64,000 nucleotides of DNA, taken from an uncultured Verrucomicrobiota bacterium (GTDB lineage: Bacteria; Verrucomicrobiota; Kiritimatiellia; CAIVKH01). The position numbers and the translations under genes were made by a program. The number at the start of each line of letters is the position of its first letter. Position 1 is the first letter of the stretch. The stretch lies in the NCBI GenBank assembly GCA_937872895.1, contig CALMUP010000003.1, positions 1 to 64,000 on the forward strand, written 5' to 3'. The notes below the pieces were generated by a model that was given only the letters and a program-made list of their open reading frames with translations, searched no databases and was not told where the DNA came from. This document shows positions 45,101 through 51,300 of the stretch, in pieces.

Positions 45101-47881
45101 GCCGCCGACGGTGGCGGTGGTGGTGTTGGTGGCGGAACCGGCCACGGTGGCGACGGTGGCTTCGACCGAACCGGTGCCGCTGACGTGGAAGGCGACCTGC
45201 GGTTCATCGGGGTCGTTGCTGGCGACGAGCACGGCGGCGGTGCGCACGCCGGAAGCGGCGGGATCAAAGCGCACGGTCAGGTTTGAGGCACCACCGGGCG
45301 AAACGGTCAGGGGCAGCGAGGCGGGGGCGAGGATGGTGAATTCGGCGGCTTCGGTGCCGCTGGTGGTGATACCGCTGACCGAGAGGGCGGCTTCGCCCGC
45401 GTTGGTGATGGTGAAGGTGCGGTCCACGGTGCCGCCGCTGACCGGGGTCTGGCCAAAATCGGTGCCATTTACGCCGGCCGGAGTGTTGGTGGTGCCGAGG
45501 CCGGCGAGGTTGGTGCCGAGCACGGCGATCTGGGGTTGGGCGACGATGCGGAGCAATTCGGACCAGGTGTTGGCCACGCGGATTTCGTCGTAGAGGGTCT
45601 GGCCGATCGAGCCGTCGGGGGCGCCGAGGGCACCGGAGGCGAGGCGGATGCCGTCGATGCTGTTCGCGTGGCCGACAGCGAAGGTGCGGGAGACGTCCCA
45701 CGAGCCGGGTTCGGTTTCGGGGATGGCGGCGGTGCGGGCATAGACCTTGCCCTTCAGTTCGCGGGTGCCGAAGTCGTAGGTGCCGATCATCACGTACACA
45801 TTGCCGGTGCTGGTGTTGAAGTCGCCGAGGGTCGCGCCCGACACGGAATAGTCGGTGGCATTGCGCGAGGCGGTCAGGCCGAAGCGGTTGTTTTCGCTGT
45901 TGGGGATCTTGCCGATGAACACTTTTTCGGAGGTGTTTGACATCAGCGAGAAGCCGGCGAATTTCCACGGGCCCTGGTATTGGTAGCTGACCACGGCGGC
46001 GACGTAGAGTTTGCCGGAGGTGCGGGCGGGGAAACTGCGGGTGGCGAAGGGCTGGCCGCCGTTGCCGGGGTCGGCGACGCGGATGCGGTTGGCGGCCTTG
46101 GCCGGATAGTTGGTCTCGTAGGAGAGCGAGAAGGTTTCGGCTGTATAGGTGCCGGAGCCGACGGACCAGGCGCCGGACCAGCCGTTGCCGCCGTTGACGC
46201 CGTTCAGGGTCACGCCGTTGGTGTAGGCGACGGGTTCGACGATCTCGCCGTCACCGTAGGAGGTGGTGATCGCGGAGTCGGCGAGGCCGGGCGAGTAGTG
46301 GTTGTTGTTCACCGAGTGGAACGAATAGTAGTGGGTCGCGTTGGTGCGGACGATGTGCTCGAGGGCGGCCGCGCTGCCGTTATAGACCACGATACCGCCG
46401 CCGGGCAGGGCGTCGCCGGGGCTGTAGGCGGTGCCGTCGGCGGGGATGCCGGGGGCGCTGCCCTCGCGGTAGGCGATCAGCACGTTCTTGTCGGAGAGTT
46501 TCGTCCAGGCGAGGCGGACCATTTCGCGGCCATCGACCGTGGCGGAGGCGGCGGTCGGGTTCGGGATGTTGGTGATGATCCAGCTCAGGCTGACGGTGTG
46601 CGGGGAGTTCGAGGCGTCGGCCGAGGTGATGGTCACGATGCCGTTGCTGGTACCGGCGGACAGGCCGGTCGCGTTAAAGGTGATGGTTTCCTGCTGGCCG
46701 GCCTGTTCGGCGAGCTGGCCGGAGACGGGCGAGACGGACATCCAGGCCACGTTGGTGGTGATCGTGTAGTCGAGGCGGCCTCGGCCGACGTTGGTCACGC
46801 CGAAGGTTGCGTTGGCGGGGGCGGAGCCGACCATCGAGGTCACGGTGATCGAGACTGGGCTGCGCAGGATGCTGGCGAACATGCCGGTGCCGCGCACGGC
46901 GAAGTCATAGGGATTCTTGCCGGTCACGTTGTTGGTAAACTGCAGGGTGGCATTGCGCTGGCCGGAGGCCGAGGGGTCGAAGCGGACCTGGAAGGTGGTC
47001 GAGCCGCCGACGGCCAGCGAGGCGGCGGGTTGGGTAAGGACGATGAAATCGGCGGCATGGGTGCCGGAGGTGGTCACGGTGCCGAGGCCGAGCGAGGCGG
47101 ACCCGCTGTTGGTCACGGTGAAGGTGCGGACCAGGTTCGATTGGTTGATACCGACGGCGCCGAAATCGGTGTGGTCGGTGACCGTCGGGGTGGTGTCGCC
47201 ATCGGCGATCAGCGTGTTGTTGCCGAAAACATCGACGTCGGGGGCGGAGTCGGCAGCCACGGTGCCGAAGATGGCCAGGTCGATGCCCGACGATCCGAAA
47301 CTGGCGCCATCGGCAATGCGCGCGGTGCCTGCATTGTTGGCGGTCTTGAAACCATAGACGCGGAACTCGACCCCGGTTGAGCTGGTAATGCTCACCGTAG
47401 TGACGAAATTCGAGGTTGTCCCGGTATTGCGCCATTCGGCGATATCAGAGCCGAAATCGTCCACACTTGACCGAAGGACATAATTGGTCGGACCGGTACC
47501 GGAACGGGTGGTACGCCAGGAAAAATTGGTCACATCGATGAGGTAACCGGCGTCTGGAACAACGCGCAACGTAAAGTAGTCGTTGCTGGTGATCGCATTC
47601 GCAATGGTTGCCGCAGCGGGCATAGTCCAACTACTCGCCGACATGGAACCAGATGCCGAAGCCGCCACCAAGCCGGAACCGCGGGTGATGCGGGCATTCG
47701 GAGCTACCGTAGAGATATTCGCGGCCGCCGTGGTGTTGGTGGTGGTGTCCTGATTGCCGGCCAATCCGGTAAGGTCGAATCCGAGCAGCAATTCCGCTTG
47801 TGCGGGCCGGACAGTCAGTACAACACACAGGAGGGCGAGCAGCAGCGAAGGGATACGCAACGCCCGCGTCAGGTGGTCCAT
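30140..47881 (-). CDS. Giant secreted modular protein, ~5,913 residues
   Basis: A single uninterrupted frame. The signal peptide (LLLALLCVVLTVRPAQA) sets the start at 47881; upstream codons lack any signal. Approximate order: an N-terminal beta domain (30-215), choice-of-anchor-D (213-335), BACON-like (337-440), Fn3-like and jelly-roll module (443-777), a second anchor-D domain, several Fn3-like units, a third anchor-D/BACON/jelly-roll set (1446-1994), BACON plus jelly-roll (to ~2442), Fn3-like units, seven VDDDT modules (~2790-4494), a conserved terminal region (~4860-5217), then a tail of Fn3-like and putative-Ig units to 5913. It is Asn/Thr/Gly/Ser-rich. There is no LPXTG, PEP-CTERM or barrel. 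It is paralogous to the gene upstream and coupled to 29274. A surface adhesin or matrix protein is inferred. Confidence 0.88.
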   Translation of the reverse strand: MDHLTRALRIPSLLLALLCVVLTVRPAQAELLLGFDLTGLAGNQDTTTNTTAAANISTVAPNARITRGSGLVAASASGSMSASSWTMPAAATIANAITSNDYFTLRVVPDAGYLIDVTNFSWRTTRSGTGPTNYVLRSSVDDFGSDIAEWRNTGTTSNFVTTVSITSSTGVEFRVYGFKTANNAGTARIADGASFGSSGIDLAIFGTVAADSAPDVDVFGNNTLIADGDTTPTVTDHTDFGAVGINQSNLVRTFTVTNSGSASLGLGTVTTSGTHAADFIVLTQPAASLAVGGSTTFQVRFDPSASGQRNATLQFTNNVTGKNPYDFAVRGTGMFASILRSPVSITVTSMVGSAPANATFGVTNVGRGRLDYTITTNVAWMSVSPVSGQLAEQAGQQETITFNATGLSAGTSNGIVTITSADASNSPHTVSLSWIITNIPNPTAASATVDGREMVRLAWTKLSDKNVLIAYREGSAPGIPADGTAYSPGDALPGGGIVVYNGSAAALEHIVRTNATHYYSFHSVNNNHYSPGLADSAITTSYGDGEIVEPVAYTNGVTLNGVNGGNGWSGAWSVGSGTYTAETFSLSYETNYPAKAANRIRVADPGNGGQPFATRSFPARTSGKLYVAAVVSYQYQGPWKFAGFSLMSNTSEKVFIGKIPNSENNRFGLTASRNATDYSVSGATLGDFNTSTGNVYVMIGTYDFGTRELKGKVYARTAAIPETEPGSWDVSRTFAVGHANSIDGIRLASGALGAPDGSIGQTLYDEIRVANTWSELLRIVAQPQIAVLGTNLAGLGTTNTPAGVNGTDFGQTPVSGGTVDRTFTITNAGEAALSVSGITTSGTEAAEFTILAPASLPLTVSPGGASNLTVRFDPAASGVRTAAVLVASNDPDEPQVAFHVSGTGSVEATVATVAGSATNTTTATVGGNVTADGFAPVTNRGVVYKTTAGVTITDNKTQSGSGTGSYTANLTGLSVNTRYYFRAYAQNVAGTALGSELEFWTWANVPSAPTVGSPTISTLNVTVNENGNPTSTLFSIQTTNNNLFVQTNGTLGATEHWRTDSAWGTISVTGLGSGSNFGFRVRAQNGQGTITAWSALGNATTLANTPTVTTTTANPTNAFTATSGGNVTADGGAFVTNRGVVWAVSPSTPTVPGTQSTNGTGTGSFTSTITNLVAGQTYNYRAFAQNSAGTAYGATLSLTTPCFSGFVTGLYASVTNDQDFTAAWTAFVGASGYILDVSTSSTFTVAADGNYGVEVFTNMGGGTTTSYLTRQWTNNGVAWTGFLARTDQTIDGSAITLQNANGSYLISQVITGGIDELRVTHQLKFTGADSFDIFVNSTKVATNIVYGSSVLTAVVQNIGVSGDFTIMITNKSGGRVALDNLTWTNGGSAASFVPGYSNRTVAGTSQAVTGLTAGVTYYFRVFATNAFCTTLSSSTSSVTTLVIAPDIEVRGNNLAIADGDLTPNVNDHTDFGRVGLVNSNLVRTFTITNNGNATLTLNNVAVGGTHAANFTVISQPSLSIAAGGSSTFQIRFDPSAVGERNATVFITNNVTGKTPFDFAIRGTGVQAGIVRSPTTINVTTMIGSSTTAGFGVTNGGLGQLIYTVSTNAAWLTVSPTGVTLGESAGQQHTVTFSGSLLAAGVSNATITLADANASNSPQTIAVTLTLTNIPDPTAVVVTNDGPELNRLSWTAPSGLEVLVVHNATNPPSTPADGTSYSAGSTVGSDGSRVVYKGSASSVQHVVQPGVAQHYTFHAVNNNHYSPGVASNVVMATYPPNQSIDQFAYTNGVSLNGLNGGVGWTNAWSDSNPGAFTIQDLSFATQTNYPATAANKVLVDPPNNTERTAFRYFDAVTTGKVYIGFMMNFEFSGASKWSGVSFYNGGAEQLFFGETGAADQRLAVGGVTSDYNLNAGIGNDYLIMGFFDFDNDIAKVNAYFIGTQSVPETEPTGWAATNSGLSGITRIDGIRLASGSSAGTPGKTYFDEIRIGRSWNDIIPSSGDPGIGVSPTNISISVMQGSTPGNQSFGVTNTGFGILNHVISTNADWISVSPVSGSLSANAGQQHTITFATSTFAPGTSNATITITDATATNSPRTVAISVTVTAIPPPAAFSVRTDGPEMNRLGWASNNLAVLVLRNSTDTFTDPTQGVAYNRGDTIGSATVIHRSSTSAVEHIVSPGSTNFYRAYAINNDYYSSGVTVGSTTTVYRANEITEQFAYTNGVGATSPSLTGGWGWTSGWTSVAGTWTILSNNNAEISFPDEPLYPTNAANLIKLTDPGSATTGRMHRYFPAVTNGQVYIAGFVAYQYEGFSKFAGLSFMNGTVETGFFGKVSSPSHSFTLGIDTYGGARQFAAYDIRGLENSTNNTYLVVGKYDFDTDRLFVQAYYRGVSVPEIEPAAWAATATVSGVGITRIDGVRIHGGADVGTIGHAYFDEVRVATNWAMLINRDPPVVLTTIASATTDVSATSGGNVTSAGSSAVTNRGVVYGTASGPTIATNRINSGTGTGVFVSTLTNLIPGVTYHYRAFAQNTAGTSYGDEYTLVAQCFTSVVTGLFANPTNSTDFTANWSALPGASSYEIDVSSSGDFGASTPASIYTNDFEGVTKAAYASGTVVIAGATWWLHDALIGTSGSDVKNGANSARIQNTGSIGMQSSTNMGLSSITLWYATYGSDGSSAARVEYSSDGWTTWSTAGTFTASSGTLTAFAATNLNVTGSIAVRIIKTSGGGNRVNIDDIQLYGYGASSYVGGYENRPVAGTSVSVTGLVSGATYYWRVRPVSAGCTGGNSTTSSVTTVDNLGPELFAFNVSNVTNTDGAINAGFAVTGLVYDAGAGLSNAVGTPYFLIRNNLGTLIAASNKFTTAPANGSTVTGALAGTFGPVAPANVTLGIYTTTVGAVDRGGFGSTSNFTMTIVDDDTNIPEQVTILSTNTGGGSLRFMQIAIGAANITLGGGATTNLIYPTTDGALAGVSASNPLLFWLGARDDSGLNRGTTGPSTNMSFTLDGIVISNTANFDASRSSTFAGTSGTRPTNVWTWTAPFSSDDITTLMTNTVNGLGTNRISASLHDADNDRIGDSLSLIDRQYGYLVVTDDDTAPPVYSAMTVDDIGETPTLISESFEGLFPPTGWDQNSSFAGNDPRTGNSNVTFNGSGDWIRTPLLTTPSYITFWYKRSANSDSWSAVVEWSANPTGSWTTLSTISSISTSYQIYSNSLTAYTNIYIRIRDTRPSGSAERRIDDVEVGNREQQVVTDGQIAAGGYPVKALLQDTGSGIAVSNAWAPRFVILNTNSQVVVSNFFTTLFADGNTALQQLSNTVGAAISTNLVTLGTNTAFLYATDADNDRTDDRLSTTGGPLSVLVVDDDTDPPVPSGFQLAGATTNLDLTFSSVAITGVVTDASGLAFGGTSYLLVFDSLGGVVQSNALYAGAGSAVTATVFSAGLSCGEDYTVRVFAADADFDRPGDQLAVTQNVMVIRTTGVGTPSDYPRATNLLVNGSAASLAVNVTDAAIASGSWSLAMTLTHPIGVQTNSESPYFRVTNGLGIAIGATRWSNAFVSGTAIGFTNTTLPTVAFTNVALGTYAVVWSASNLGSCVASIIDRDVIDGGTNLFTVIDDDTAAPVLSAFAVNGSGSTIDVTTALSGFSVTGLVQDAGSGLAFTSQPAYFLFLDTSGAILASNTVTGLSEGAGLGSPVALTNWFSGLLLTCGNTYTVRVVAADADADRLNDRSTTNGVVLVITTSGAGGDSPNARDLLITNTPAASAFLTDAQISTGGWRMAMTISHPSGDIVTNGPGAPSYLVYNPSNLHAYTTTPLTWATIAKSGSDYFATNTMPAADYTSVMTGYYSIVWSAQSEGLCFGSTNASTTVSPGTNRFLVIDDDTNPPNFFGLNVGGGSGTGCGGPGVCPDPTRTNLVAGDIAIFAMNTLTRGSGPTATNMDAFAFVTLVDIPAGTRIRFTDNGWRSSTASFRNNEGTLVWRATNCVAAGTVVRWVATNTPVFNVGVLHQSLGSFSPNIQGEQILAYQGTDTNPQFIYALNDRLTGVWDVDAVDSHSSALPPGLVDGFTAVAVGEFDNVIINTNVLAIGGSREDILFYIGNQENWIGDDFAAFNLSAFNFTFPDVCSSAGTITDEDIFLGGWTITGLVQDVFSGVAVSNEAGLRYVVMNTNGGQVASNYFATTFPAGTTTLQSFSNGVAPGTYAFIQLGTYTAQVHVADTDNDRPFDAAARSTNIPFNVVDDDTDPPQIGFFTINGQTTLTNPAELVSVVISGQVRDTTSGIAFNTEPPVITVLDSFGGIAYTGLFTFSPTNDGDAVNWEPIITSSINLSGIADCGTYTVRVTVADADNDRVGDRLVVTQQFLIAVTDGSGAEPEASDFYVNDQPAATALITDGDLAAGGYSLAITISHPAGVAIDPPFTPTFTLRDPTATDVYSSDWSNIVTAGTTMYATNSPLEAIPYGSIHTGAYSLLWSARSLGACYGEVIDSAVIVGGTNRFIVVDDDRSGVPFSNLTYNSRSALLFATSFEDGEGWSNTVGSTYQTTAMTPLNGTWQLTSVAASTSDEPNTPDRNLRLVTGSLLELPLASQPGTLFYAARASSGTATNYITAEYATLLNAGWVAIGVTNAISGTNYATYSLPIDYTGIATVRLVAVSVASPSVYVDDLALTRYLSWTNTTAINLAWANATLDASGVYQYRYDHNPTSPPLTLTAGDLAATNNASFSSGDEGVITGYVFMVDNDNDRANDRARGMNVPYVTRIDLTPPAVITNLALSNDILDVADDTSEIKVSWNPPANETVGAGPRGDGEPLSPWYTYRIYYTDAETGPTSNDNYLAVSTEYPELGNIGTGSIIMSNLVMGIEYRIAVAGVDAAGNIGPLSDVETKRLNVFTITQAFVNASGDVVVQWVGLNDRPYDVIYTDATGYSDAINGSWRLAQTVIGTNFVDLGGLNEGSSSNRPHPRNLPYKTMRFYRVAPVNGWIPSLQRVGAASEQVIVAMNAELVNVNGVNGYNFIGKGMVPLVNTLEEFLGVNRLPAGNSIASATQVILYEPNAFGQPNATNYWLSSGAGPGWLSTVDDSPSDHVSLPATNRGFSIFVPSSTNLLLVGRVPWTNAEPVLILTSAYNILSLNMPRPTRVRELGDSLGLRTNLVWGLNVQRADEIRILQRGYGPYAQPKARIFVNTTGQFTFVTGGTGSAENFIIEADDAVIIHVKSNAVPYELDFSASQLYPPPQVEITNALPAAPTVQALAPINVSGSGATLLGTVNPNRLASTAYFRYGTTTNYGAVSATTNLPATNIALSVSLPITGLSPGTLYHIQLVASNSAGVSRFGTRTFITTCASVTITNTAMPNGTLSSIYSNRFGAAGGAAPYTFTISGGNIPSGLSLGANGVIAGTPSSAGVFSFLITATDSNGCFSSPAAFDITITNNCTVTSSVINVASVSAGTSTAAVTVAWNDGANEEGYQVWRHTVNLSAGASLIGTTVANATNYLDAAAVPGTVYYYWIKGTNCAGASAFGAGDAGYRRLATVTGVSASDDTYSTKVMLVWNDIDHETGYGIWRGTTASYGAASYLASVTANTTSYDDNSATAGVTYYYWVRATNSSSSSLSEEGTPDSGSRSIAGLPILSLPTVSNISANAATLGAQMDSFAGPLIARGTVWGVAPAPTGNSLAEGGTSSGAYSHVRSGLPAGTLIYYRGWGTNAVGIGYSGDGTFWTAPTNVVLIGATNRTSSGFTALWSATGGATNYLIDVSTTTVFSVYAPGYSNRLAGNVTSFSVTGLTAATPYYWRVRAQNAGGLGNYSLTNLAYTVAAEPTVQSSSLVFSNVTATNITVQWTPGNGSQRVLVGRMGSPINQFPADGTPYTGTNLFGAGSVLGTNHYILSVGTTSQVVVKGLDPGTTYFFRAFELNGSGQTVNYLTNNATGNPLGQATTP
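34400..39510 (-). repeat. VDDDT module array in the giant protein
   Basis: A run of about seven diverged units of ~110-250 residues. Each shows a G-L-V-x-D-A/T-x-S-G-x-A/V opening, an acidic A-D-A-D-N-D-R-x-x-D-R stretch, and a junction reading VVDDDTxPP. A distinct ~240-residue insert lies at about 35530-36240 (GDIAIFAMNTL; FVTLVDIPAGTRIRFTDNGW). Confidence 0.75.
40557..41262 (-). repeat. Jelly-roll-like module, copy 3 of the 5,913-residue protein
   Basis: Starts EITEQFAYTNG, contains LTGGWGWTSGW, YIAGFVAYQYEGFSKFAGLS and ITRIDGVRI, and ends near the FDEVRVATNWAML strand. Same unit as at 41900 and 45549. Confidence 0.75.
41900..42551 (-). repeat. Jelly-roll-like module, copy 2 of the 5,913-residue protein
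   Basis: Starts SIDQFAYTNG, contains LNGLNGGVGWTNAW, KWSGVSFYNG, MGFFDFDNDIAK and ITRIDGIRLASGSSAG, and ends YFDEIRIGRSWNDI. Confidence 0.78.
45549..46250 (-). repeat. Jelly-roll-like module, copy 1 of the 5,913-residue protein
   Basis: Starts EIVEPVAYTNG, contains LNGVNGGNGWSGAW, KFAGFSLMSNTSEKVFIGK, IGTYDFGTRELKGK and IDGIRLASGALG, and ends YDEIRVANTWSELL. Confidence 0.78.
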
Positions 47882-48344
47882 GGAATGGACAGAAGGAGTT
47901 CGGATTGTTCCAAGGTCTGGACCCACCCTAACGCAGCGTGATGATGCTGAAGCGTCACCCGGTACCGCTGGACATGTTGGCCTATTGACGTGGTTTCTGA
48001 TCATCCGTTTGGTTTCCGCTGCGGGCTCCGATACTTGGTGGATCAGGCCAACGCTTGATCGTGTCGGATAAACCGAGCAACTACCAGCCAAAAAGGAGGA
48101 GCCGCCGGTGCGGGCAACCCGCTCGGGCGTATCCATTCCACGATGTGATCGAAACGTTTTCACAATTGGGCGGGGTTTCCGTTCGAAGATCCCCCACTCT
48201 AGCCCCATACCAATACCTATCCTGTTTTAAAGGTAGATACGGGAGGGGTTAAATGGACGTGAGTTCTTGGTTAGGCCTGGATCAACGGCGGGGCATCCAG
48301 ACCCCAACACTCAACACATCCCGTTGTTCGTCAACAGGAAACAA
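47882..48344. other. Long leader/promoter region between the two giant genes
   Basis: No credible gene. It must hold the promoter of the 5,913-residue gene, but no convincing -35/-10 pair or ribosome-binding site is visible near the start. Two dyad-like sites stand out: TTCCAAGGTCTGGAC at 47908-47922 and the LacI-family-like TCGAAACGTTTTCA at 48149-48162. Confidence 0.5.
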
Positions 48345-48376
48345 AAGGCGGCGGCACGAGATCGTGCCGCCGCCTT
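48345..48376 (-). terminator. Rho-independent terminator of the upstream giant gene
   Basis: A perfect 15-bp stem (AAGGCGGCGGCACGA and its complement) with a 2-nt centre. On the minus strand it is followed by TTTGTTTCC. It lies 24 bp after the stop at 48400 and separates the two giant genes into different transcripts. Confidence 0.85.
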
Positions 48377-48399
48377 GCCAATCACCCGTTTGTTCCGGA

Positions 48400-51300
48400 T
48401 TACGGGTTAAAGTTCTTGTTGGGGGGCGTGTACCAGAGCCGGTTGGTCCAGGTCATGGTGGCCGCGTTACGTCGGATGACGATGACGGCGTCGTCCGGTT
48501 CGATGATGAACTGGGCCGGGTCGGCGGAGGCGCCGGGGCCAGGGGTGTTGTAGTACTGCCAAGTGGTACCGTCGGAGCGGAGGCGCAGGCGGGCCTTCGG
48601 GTTCTGGAGCGAGCCGTTGCCGCCTTGCGACAGGATGCGCACTTCGTCGGCGAGCACGCCGTTGTTGTTGCCGGTGAAGCCGGAGCCGCGGAAGCCCATG
48701 CTGGAGATGGGCACGCGCACCGGCATGTTGTGGCTGAGGATGTGGATCCGGTTCGAGGCACTTGAGCCGCCGGCGATGACCTGGGTCACTTCCTGGGTGG
48801 GCACGAGGCCGATGATCATCATCGACAGTGCGGGGGCCTGGTTGGTCTGCGAGTCGCCGGGGATTTCGATCAGGAAGCCCTGGTCGAGCGGGACGAGTTT
48901 ATTGTCGGCGTTGCTGTTCAGCGGTCCGCCGATCTGCCACAGCCACTGGCCGGAGGAGGCGAGCCAGACCATGGCGGTCACGGCGCCATTCTGGTTGCTG
49001 GTGCCGCCGGCGGTCGGGCTGAACCAGGAGATGCGGGTCGATTCGGCCATGGTCGCGCCGCGCGGCAGGATGTTCGTATTGAACACGTAGGACACGGTGG
49101 CGGTATCCGGGATGAAGAACAGCGAGTGCCAGTTCTCCCCGGTGTACAGGTTGAGCGGCTTGGTGGTGTACACCTCGATACTGCCGCGGCGCAACGTATT
49201 GTTCGTGGTCCAGGCGCCTTGGCGCGAGACGCGGTAGAAGCGCAGGGTGTTGTTCAGCGTGGTCGGGCGGACACGGGCCAACGCGGTGTTGCCGGTATCG
49301 GTCATCCAGCCGGCGTTGGTAATCGTGGTCAGGTACTTCCACTGGTTGGTAAAGCTATCGCTCATCGACAAGCTGTCCACATAGACCACGTCGTAGGTGC
49401 GTTCCTCGTTCCAGATCCACTGGACTTCGAGGTCGGTATCCACGCGGTTGAAGCCTTGGGTCACGCTGAAGATCGTGGTGATGCCGGTGACGGTGACGGC
49501 GGGTCCGATGTTGCCGGCTTCGTCGCGGCCCATGATCGAGATGGCGTACCGGGCGTCGAAGTTCAGGTTCGACAGCACCATGTTGGTGAACAGGTGGTTG
49601 CTGAGCAGGTTCGACCAGCCGGCGGACGAGCGGGTCAACTCGGTGGTGGTCGGGCTGGAGATATCGAGCTCATGGTAGCGGATAATGTAGGTGTCCCAAT
49701 CCGACAACGGTGCGGAGTCGGACTGACGCCAACCGGCGGCCCGGGCGGCGGAGACGTGGTTCGACCAGATAACCTTGATCTCGGTGGTGTCGTCGATGGT
49801 GGCATCAACCACGGTGGCCGCTTCCTGTACCGCGACCGGTGGGTTGGTATCGACGCGGATAATCATATTGACCACGTTGCCCATCGCGCGGTCGAACGGA
49901 CGGTCGCTGTCGTCGTCCACCGCGAAGATGAAGCCGGTGATCACGCCCTGCTGGCCGAGGATGCTCTGGACCGCCGTGGTGAAGGCGGCATTGACCGGGA
50001 TGCCGTCGTTGGTGGTGGCCGGCGGGATGCTGCCGACGGCCGGCGGCACGATGTGGTAGTCCTCGATGCCGGAGTAGTCATCCACCGCTGCGGTCCAGTT
50101 GATGGTAATCTGGGCATTGGTCATGTGGTTCGTGCCGATCCAGGTCGGGCGCGAGTTGATAGCAATGTCATCCGCGTAAACCTGGGTGCGGAACACGCCA
50201 GCGGTATCGACGCGGCGGATGCGGAACAGGAGGTTCGAGCCGGGTTCGTCGATGTTCCACGAGTAGGGTACATAACCGGGCACTGTAACCAGGTTGGTGC
50301 CATAGCCCACCCACGAGGCGCCGTCCCACCGCTCGAGGGCCAGTCCGGGATCACCGGCACCGGTGCCCACGCGGCCGGCATAGATGGACAGCGAACCGGG
50401 GTTGCTGATCGGCGGCAATTGCAGCCAGGACTGGGCGAACGCGTTGGTCAGGAAACCGAGGCGGCGGGTGCCCGACTGTTTCGGATCCAACGAGGTGTGG
50501 GTCACGCCCTGCCCGACCCAAGCACCGTACGGATCCGTATTGGTCCAGATGACGCCGCTGCTCAACGAGGAGACCGGCCAACCCTGGCTGGTCTCGAAAC
50601 TGGAGGCGAGGATACTGTCGCCACCGGTACTTTCACGTACATCCACGGCGGACATGGTCGGGCCGGCCACGTCGTCATCAAGCACCTGGAGGAAACCGAC
50701 CGTGGTGCCGGCCAAGGTGGCGCGGTCGTTGAAGCGATCGTTATCCGCGTCGGGTACACGGATGACGACGGGTACGGAGCCGGTGGCGCTCGACCCGGTG
50801 CGGTGCATCAACTGGGTGATGATCGTAGCGGTCAGTTCGCCGTTGCCGAAGGTCCAGACATTGGTCTGCAGTACGTTGGGCAGGTTCGCGGCGGAGGACA
50901 GGGTCGCGTTGAAGCCGGTGACCACGCCGGACAGGATGTCGCCGATGCTGAAGCTCATTACGTCGTTGGTCGAGCCGGAGGCACCGCGGCTGATGCCGGA
51001 ACCGGTGTCGATGACGCCGAAGGCGAACTCGAGGCCACGTGAACCGGAGGAAGCCATTTCCTCGTCGGTGATGGCGAAGATGGTGTTGTTGCCCACACCG
51101 GAGCGGCGGTCGTAGGTGTTGCGGATGGTGGTATCGCCGCTGCCGATGGCGAAGCCGTTGGTGCCGACGTAGAACGAGCGGTTCAGCACGCTGATGCCGC
51201 CGTAGGTGATGTTCTGGTTGGTCGGCGCATCGACATCGTCATCCGAGATACGGATGTAGCCAAAGAGTTCGTCGAACAGGAAGGCCTGGTCGTCCACGCG

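Noticed and set aside
30122-46000. Long plus-strand open frames opposite the downstream giant gene (for example 33830-35758, 35759-38110, 42779-45286)
   Set aside because: They are strongly biased Gly/Val/Asp-rich shadows of a GC-rich minus-strand gene. They show no recognisable domains, and the minus frame carries coherent domains throughout.
48144-48164. CRP-type site (TGTGA...TCACA)
   Set aside because: The half-sites are separated by 11 bp instead of 6; only the inner AACGTT-centred dyad is worth noting.
47882-48208. An upstream extension of the giant protein's N-terminus
   Set aside because: The extra residues are Arg/Pro/Ser-rich with no signal peptide, while the segment starting at 47881 is a clear signal sequence.
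48253-48765. A plus-strand gene in the gap between the giant genes
   Set aside because: The frame runs across the terminator hairpin and antisense into the upstream giant's C-terminus; no domain or ribosome-binding site supports it.
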